Positions 6,017-9,885 of a stretch of DNA of 9,885 nucleotides are shown piece after piece. Each line of letters starts with the position of its first letter. Positions within the stretch are counted from its first letter, which is position 1. The translations under genes were made by a program, and so were the position numbers. Source of the stretch: Gammaproteobacteria bacterium. GTDB taxonomy: Bacteria > Pseudomonadota > Gammaproteobacteria > Pseudomonadales > Azotimanducaceae. Location of the stretch: positions 1-9,885 of the forward strand of contig JAPUFN010000063.1 of NCBI GenBank assembly GCA_027293665.1. The letters are read 5' to 3'. Under the pieces are notes generated by a model. It saw nothing but the letters and a program-made list of their open reading frames with translations. It made no database searches and was not told the DNA's origin.

Positions 6017-6580
6017 CTAGGGCCGCGGCAGAGTCACGCCCCGTTGTCCCTGATATTTTCCCCCGCGATCTTTGTAGGTAACTTCACAGCGCTCATCTGA
6101 CTGGAAGAACAACATCTGCGCGACCCCTTCGTTGGCGTAGATCTTCGCCGGCAGGTTGGTCGTGTTGGAAAACTCTAACGTCACGTGGCCTTCCCATTCC
6201 GGCTCCAGCGGAGTGACATTCACGATGATGCCACAGCGGGCGTAGGTGGATTTACCCAGACAGATTGTCAGCACATCCTCGGGAATCCGGAAATATTCCA
6301 CCGTGCTCGCCAGCGCAAATGAGTTCGGCGGGATAATGCAGACGTCACCGGCGATATCGACAAAGCTGCGCTCATCGAACGACTTGGGATCAACGATCGC
6401 CGAATAGATATTGGTGAACACTTTGAAGTCCGCAGCACAGCGCACGTCGTAGCCGTAGCTGGACGTGCCGTATGAGATCAGCTTTTCATCGCCCGAATAA
6501 CGAACCTGTTCCGGCTCGAAAGGCTCGATCATGCCATGGGCTGCCATCTCGCGGATCCAGCGATCGGATTTGATAGTCAT
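6017..6580 (-). CDS. dcd: dCTP deaminase
   Basis: Dcd deaminates dCTP to dUTP, the source of dUMP for thymidylate synthesis. The protein has 187 residues and follows the Pseudomonas-type sequence almost throughout, with the family's usual length. The active-site segment GKSTYARCGI (109-118) contains Ser111 and Arg115. Glu136, in TLEFSN, is the expected catalytic glutamate. The nucleotide-binding stretch PLEPEWEGH (124-132) and the C-terminal KYQGQRGVTLP (175-185) are intact. The ATG at 6580 gives the conserved N-terminus MTIKSDRWIR; AGGA lies rather far (12 bases) upstream. It follows mrp by 55 bases on the same strand, so the two are probably cotranscribed, with a strong stem-loop in the junction. 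It converges on purM. Confidence 0.96.
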   Translation of the reverse strand: MTIKSDRWIREMAAHGMIEPFEPEQVRYSGDEKLISYGTSSYGYDVRCAADFKVFTNIYSAIVDPKSFDERSFVDIAGDVCIIPPNSFALASTVEYFRIPEDVLTICLGKSTYARCGIIVNVTPLEPEWEGHVTLEFSNTTNLPAKIYANEGVAQMLFFQSDERCEVTYKDRGGKYQGQRGVTLPRP

Positions 6581-6627
6581 GCGTCGTTAAGGTCCTGTGT
6601 GTCTTTGATTGGTAGTTGCTTAGTCGG

Positions 6628-6649
6628 TCGCCGATTCAGTCATCGGCGA
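6628..6649 (-). promoter_or_regulatory. Perfect 8-bp stem-loop over the mrp stop codon
   Basis: TCGCCGAT (6628-6635) and ATCGGCGA (6642-6649) are exact complements around a six-base loop that contains the mrp TGA (6638-6636 on the minus strand). No T-run follows in the direction of mrp transcription, so read-through into dcd is likely. It could instead be a processing or 3'-end stabilising element, or attenuate dcd expression. The structure is plain in the sequence; the role is inferred. Confidence 0.45.
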
Positions 6650-7649
6650 TACTGATCTGGGGTGCTTGCGCATCCAACGCCCACAACCGCGCCGCAAGAT
6701 GGCGCGCAGCGTCCCGGTAAATCAGTGCAAGTTCGCTTTCAGGATCGGTCTGTACGGTAGGTACGCCGCCGTCTGCCTGTTCGCGAATTTCCATTGCCAG
6801 GGGAAGTCGGCCGAGCAGTGCTGCGCCAAATTCCGCGGCAATCTTTGCGCCACCACCACTGCCAAAAATGTCGCTCGCCTCGCCGCAGTGGGGGCAGAGG
6901 AAGGTGCTCATATTCTCGACGATTCCGAGCACCGGAATATCCACCTTGCGGAACATCTCGATGCCCTTCTTGGCGTCCAGCAGTGCTATGTCCTGTGGCG
7001 TAGTGACGATCACGGCACCGGAGACCGGTACTTTTTGTGACAGCGTCAGTTGAATGTCACCCGTGCCGGGGGGCATGTCGACGATCAGGTAGTCGAGATC
7101 CTCCCACAGTGTCTGCCCGATCAGCTGCTGCAACGCACCCGATACCATGGGTCCACGCCAGACCATGGGCGTGCTTTCAGTGATCAGGAAGCTCATGGAC
7201 ATCGCCTGAATGCCATGTGCTTTCAACGGCACGAATTTCTGCTCGTCCTTGACCTCGGGCCGCTGACCCTCCGGTACACCCAGCATCATGCCCTGGCTCG
7301 GGCCATAGATGTCAGCATCCAAAAGGCCGACCTTCGCCCCTTCCTTATCCAGTGCCAGCGCCAGATTGACCGCTGTGGTGGATTTTCCAACTCCGCCTTT
7401 GCCGGAAGCCACCGCGATGATGTGTTTTACCTGCTCGAAGCCGCGGCCGGGCGGCGGGCTGAAGCGCAGGTCCAACGCAAGATCCGCCGTGCCCAGAAAT
7501 TCGCCGAGCGCAGATTCATAGTCCGCTACGGCGCCGAGCGCGGGATACCCAAGCGTCACCGTCAGCTTATTACCGCTGGAGAGTATGCGTGCGCCAAGAT
7601 CACCCCAGCTGGTGCCGAGGTACGGGTCTGGAAAAGCTGCAATCTTCAT
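6636..7649 (-). CDS. apbC: Mrp/ApbC P-loop Fe-S cluster carrier ATPase
   Basis: Mrp/ApbC proteins bind a bridging Fe-S cluster and pass it to apo-proteins in the cytosol, using ATP. The 337-residue product starts with a reduced MIP18-like domain (about 1-65) that still shows FPDPYLGTSWGDLG (6-19). The ATPase follows: deviant Walker A GKGGVGKST at 83-91 with both lysines (84 and 89), DADIYGPSQG at 111-120, and DMPPGTGDIQL at 191-201. The cluster-binding pair is Cys252-x-x-Cys255 within ENMSTFLCPHCG. I chose ATG 7649 because the domain begins immediately after it; an in-frame ATG at 7682 would add 11 residues that look unlike the family. Neither start has a strong Shine-Dalgarno. It is divergent from metG, as in E. 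coli, and upstream of dcd. Confidence 0.94.
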   Translation of the reverse strand: MKIAAFPDPYLGTSWGDLGARILSSGNKLTVTLGYPALGAVADYESALGEFLGTADLALDLRFSPPPGRGFEQVKHIIAVASGKGGVGKSTTAVNLALALDKEGAKVGLLDADIYGPSQGMMLGVPEGQRPEVKDEQKFVPLKAHGIQAMSMSFLITESTPMVWRGPMVSGALQQLIGQTLWEDLDYLIVDMPPGTGDIQLTLSQKVPVSGAVIVTTPQDIALLDAKKGIEMFRKVDIPVLGIVENMSTFLCPHCGEASDIFGSGGGAKIAAEFGAALLGRLPLAMEIREQADGGVPTVQTDPESELALIYRDAARHLAARLWALDAQAPQISIADD

Positions 7650-7747
7650 CGATTCTGTTCGAATTCCATCCGGCTCATGCACCGGTTGTACGCGCCCGTC
7701 ATTCGAGACGGATTTGTGTCCGTTCGAGCGAAATTTGGAGAGCGCGC

Positions 7748-7775
7748 ATTATAGGTGAGTTGCGGTTATAGTCGC
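7748..7775 (-). promoter_or_regulatory. Probable mrp-dcd promoter
   Basis: A perfect TATAAT occurs on the minus strand at 7753-7748. Sixteen bases upstream, GCGACT (7775-7770) shares only the central GAC with TTGACA. A start near 7741 would leave a leader of about 90 bases before ATG 7649. The leader contains a small hairpin, ACGGA at 7708-7712 pairing with TCCGT at 7719-7723. The perfect -10 box makes this the best promoter in the window despite the poor -35. Confidence 0.5.
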
Positions 7776-7796
7776 GCTTTTTTCGCGAGCAACCGC
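7762..7796. repeat. Nested inverted repeat at the metG start region
   Basis: Outer arms GCGGTT (7762-7767) and AACCGC (7791-7796) enclose inner arms TCGCG (7772-7776) and CGCGA (7784-7788) around a C-T6 loop. The internal gaps are four and two bases. It ends four bases before the metG ATG and overlaps the metG -10 and mrp -35 candidates. It could act as an operator in DNA. It could also be an RNA hairpin near the metG start codon, if transcription begins upstream of it. Confidence 0.45.
7767..7772 (+). promoter_or_regulatory. metG: Possible -10 element of the metG promoter
   Basis: TATAGT differs from TATAAT at one position and would give a start near 7779, about 22 bases before the metG ATG. 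No good -35 hexamer is visible at 16-18 bases. The hexamer overlaps the -35 candidate of the divergent mrp promoter (7770-7775). Confidence 0.35.
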
Positions 7797-7800
7797 GTAG

Positions 7801-9819
7801 ATGTCAAGACGCATTCTAGTTACCAGCGCCTTGCCGAATGCCAATGGCGCGATCCACATCGGCCATCTCCTCGAGCACATCCAGACCGACATCTGGGTGC
7901 GTTACCAAAGACTATGTGGCCACAAAGTGGTCTATGTCTGTGCCGACGACACCCACGGCACGGCAACGATGCTGAAAGCAGAGGAGGAAGGCACCACGCC
8001 CGAAATCCTCATCGAGCGAATTCGCCAGGAACACATCGCCGACTTCCGGCGCTTCTACGTGGAGCATGACAATTTTCATTCGACCCACTCCGAAGAGAAT
8101 CGCGTTCTCAGCGAACTGATCTACGAGCGATTACACAAGCGCGGTTTGATCTTCACGACCAAGGTGGAGCAGTTGTTCGACGCCGAGCGGAACATGTTTC
8201 TGGCGGACCGCTTCGTCAAAGGCGAATGTCCTCGCTGCGGCGCGGATGATCAGTACGGTGATAACTGTGAGGTGTGTGGCGCCACCTACGACGCAACAGA
8301 TCTGCTGAACCCGCGTTCCCTGATCTCCGGCACGGCGCCGCAGCTGCGGGAGTCCGAGCATTACTTTTTTGATCTGCCGCAATACAGCGAGATGCTCAAG
8401 GACTGGACGACGAGCGGCACGATTGCGCCGCAGGTCGCAAACAAACTGAGCGAATGGCTCGACAGTGGGCTCAAGGCGTGGGATATCTCCCGCGATGCGC
8501 CTTACTTCGGATTTCTCATCCCCGGCACGACAGATAAATATTTTTATGTCTGGATGGATGCGCCGATCGGTTACATGGCAAGCCTGCAGAATTACATCGA
8601 CAAGCACAATGAGGTGACGTTCGACGAGTTCTGGGCGCCACAGAACGAAAGCGAAGTTCACCATTTCATCGGCAAGGACATTATCAATTTCCACGCGTTG
8701 TTCTGGCCGGCGGTACTCGACGGCGCGGGTTTCAGGAAACCCACTCGAATCCACACGCATGGTTTCATCACCGTCGATGGTAGAAAAATGTCTAAATCGC
8801 GTGGCACCTCAATTGATGCTGCGACCTACCTGGATTTTCTGGAGCCTGAATATCTACGCTACTACTACGCAACGAAACTGAACGGCACAGTCGATGATGC
8901 GGATATCAATTTCGACGACTTCGTACAAAGAGTTAACTCGGATCTCGTCGGCAAAGTCGTCAATATCGCCAGTCGTTGCGCCGGATTCATCACCAAACAG
9001 TTTGACGGCAAGCTCGCGGCTGCCCTGGATGATGAGGAGCTATGGTCGCGGTTCATGCAGGCACAAGATGCCATCGGTGAATGGTATGAGGCCGGAGACA
9101 CGAGCAAAGCAATGCGCGAAATCTGTGCGCTTGCGGACCTCGCTAATCAGTACATCGCGCAGAATCCGCCCTGGGTCCTGATCAAAGAAGAAGGCAAACG
9201 CGACCGTGCGCAGAGCGTTTGCAGCATGGGCATAAACCTCTTTCGAGTTCTCATGATTTTCCTCAAACCGGTTCTGCCAAAGCTGGCCGCCGACAGCGAA
9301 GCCTTTTTGAGGGTAAAGCCACTGATTTGGAGTGATGTCCCCACGCCACTGCTCAACCATGAGATCGCCAAATACGAACCACTGTTCACCCGGCTGGAGC
9401 GCAAGACGATCGACAAGCTGGTCGCAGCTTCCGTAGTTGACGAAAAAGTTGTCGAAAAAGTTGCCGAAGAAGAATCAGCGACAGCCGCAACCGATCACAT
9501 CAGCATTGACGACTTCAACAAAGTCGAACTCAGGGTGGCAAAGATCATCAAGGCGGAACCCGTGGCGGGAGCCGACAAGCTGTTGCAACTCACGCTCGAC
9601 GTTGGCGATCACCAGCGCTGCGTCTTTGCGGGCATCAAAGCTGCGTACGATCCAGCATCACTCATCGGGCGCCTGACCGTGGTTGTGGCAAATCTCGCGC
9701 CGCGAAAAATGCGCTTCGGTATCTCAGAGGGAATGGTGCTGGCCGCCGGACCCGGCGCTGCGGAGATCTTCCTGTTGAGCCCGGACGAAGGTGCACAACC
9801 GGGCATGATCGTGAGCTGA
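7801..9819 (+). CDS. metG: Methionyl-tRNA synthetase
   Basis: MetG charges tRNA-Met and initiator tRNA with methionine in the cytosol. The 672-residue protein is the long, dimer-forming type (E. coli 677). The class I signature is HIGH at 19-22 and KMSKS at 329-333. The inserted zinc domain has CPRC at 143-146 and CEVC at 156-159. The anticodon-binding helical domain occupies roughly 370-540. A charged linker (about 546-558) then leads to a C-terminal OB-fold tRNA-binding domain of the EMAP/Trbp111 type (about 566-672, beginning ISIDDFNKVELRVAKI). The ATG at 7801 follows directly after an in-frame TAG (7798-7800), so no longer start is possible. There is no clear Shine-Dalgarno. It is divergent from mrp, and its stop lies seven bases before rnfA, so read-through into the Rnf operon is plausible. 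Confidence 0.98.
   Translation: MSRRILVTSALPNANGAIHIGHLLEHIQTDIWVRYQRLCGHKVVYVCADDTHGTATMLKAEEEGTTPEILIERIRQEHIADFRRFYVEHDNFHSTHSEENRVLSELIYERLHKRGLIFTTKVEQLFDAERNMFLADRFVKGECPRCGADDQYGDNCEVCGATYDATDLLNPRSLISGTAPQLRESEHYFFDLPQYSEMLKDWTTSGTIAPQVANKLSEWLDSGLKAWDISRDAPYFGFLIPGTTDKYFYVWMDAPIGYMASLQNYIDKHNEVTFDEFWAPQNESEVHHFIGKDIINFHALFWPAVLDGAGFRKPTRIHTHGFITVDGRKMSKSRGTSIDAATYLDFLEPEYLRYYYATKLNGTVDDADINFDDFVQRVNSDLVGKVVNIASRCAGFITKQFDGKLAAALDDEELWSRFMQAQDAIGEWYEAGDTSKAMREICALADLANQYIAQNPPWVLIKEEGKRDRAQSVCSMGINLFRVLMIFLKPVLPKLAADSEAFLRVKPLIWSDVPTPLLNHEIAKYEPLFTRLERKTIDKLVAASVVDEKVVEKVAEEESATAATDHISIDDFNKVELRVAKIIKAEPVAGADKLLQLTLDVGDHQRCVFAGIKAAYDPASLIGRLTVVVANLAPRKMRFGISEGMVLAAGPGAAEIFLLSPDEGAQPGMIVS
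9441..9464 (+). repeat. Two-copy 12-base tandem repeat in the metG linker
   Basis: CGAAAAAGTTGT and CGAAAAAGTTGC follow each other, 11 of 12 bases identical, in frame with metG. They encode the repeated Glu-Lys-Val-Val / Glu-Lys-Val-Ala stretch in the charged linker between the anticodon-binding domain and the C-terminal OB-fold. Such a linker should tolerate small length changes. Confidence 0.6.
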
Positions 9820-9826
9820 TCCGACC

Positions 9827-9885
9827 ATGGCAGAACTGGCTCTCATCCTGCTCGGTGCCCTGCTGGTCAACAACTTCGTCCTCGC
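9827..9885 (+). CDS. rnfA: RnfA/RsxA, electron transport complex subunit A (5' end only)
   Basis: Only the first 19 complete codons are present before the window ends. They encode a hydrophobic first membrane segment with LLGALLVNNFVLA, whose LVNNFVL core is the conserved start of RnfA/RsxA. RnfA is an integral inner-membrane subunit of the Rnf complex, which moves electrons between ferredoxin/flavodoxin and NAD. In E. coli its homologue RsxA helps keep SoxR reduced. The ATG at 9827 lies seven bases after the metG stop; GAGC about 12 bases upstream is a weak binding site. The rest of an rnf operon (B, C, D, G, E) is expected to the right but is not visible. Confidence 0.85.
   Translation, partial: MAELALILLGALLVNNFVL

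Noticed and set aside
7050..7754. 234-codon plus-strand open frame opposite mrp
   Set aside because: It is antisense to the conserved Mrp ATPase and has no recognisable family; it is treated as a shadow.
8131..8760. 209-codon minus-strand open frame inside metG
   Set aside because: It is antisense to the catalytic core of MetG, which explains the sequence fully.
1..9885. Mobile elements, CRISPR arrays, tRNA/rRNA genes, phage or defence genes
   Set aside because: I looked for repeats with regular spacing, transposase motifs, terminal inverted repeats and cloverleaf-like sequences and saw none; the window is filled with conserved core genes.

Overview
The window is a piece of a gammaproteobacterial chromosome made almost entirely of housekeeping genes. 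The phylum call rests on three things. The dCTP deaminase, Hda, MetG and RnfA sequences read like gammaproteobacterial family members. The neighbourhoods purM / DUF2066 gene / hda and dcd-mrp / metG / rnfA are familiar in that class. The base composition is moderately GC-rich and even throughout. I saw no insertion sequence, phage gene, tRNA, rRNA or CRISPR array, and no stretch over 300 bases without a gene.

Layout, left to right. Bases 1-156 are an unresolved edge. A short-form phosphoglycerate dehydrogenase (serA, minus strand, ACT domain) follows, then a gap of about 110 bases with a possible serA promoter. Next is a compact four-gene minus-strand operon, in transcription order: exported DUF2066 protein (4852-3803), CDP-alcohol phosphatidyltransferase (3806-3225), hda (3228-2536) and a MurG-type GlcNAc transferase (2513-1443). 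The first two junctions are 4-base ATGA overlaps and the last gap is 22 bases. Divergent from this operon is purM (plus), which ends tail-to-tail with dcd. dcd is the second gene of an mrp-dcd minus-strand pair. metG (plus) is divergent from mrp across a 151-base promoter region. Seven bases after metG, rnfA begins and runs off the right edge.

Functionally the window covers serine synthesis (SerA), cell-wall lipid II synthesis (MurG-like), phospholipid headgroup chemistry, shut-down of replication initiation (Hda), purine synthesis (PurM), dUMP supply (Dcd), Fe-S carrier function (Mrp), Met-tRNA charging (MetG) and the start of an Rnf/Rsx electron-transport operon.

I found no convincing undescribed system. 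Four points deserve a second look. The MurG looks like the Clostridium/Streptococcus subfamily and sits outside a division-cell-wall cluster. purM lacks an ATG start and is one base out of frame with a plausible ATG-initiated N-terminus. A perfect 9-bp stem-loop covers the stop/start junction ahead of the phosphatidyltransferase. A nested palindrome straddles the overlapping metG and mrp promoters.
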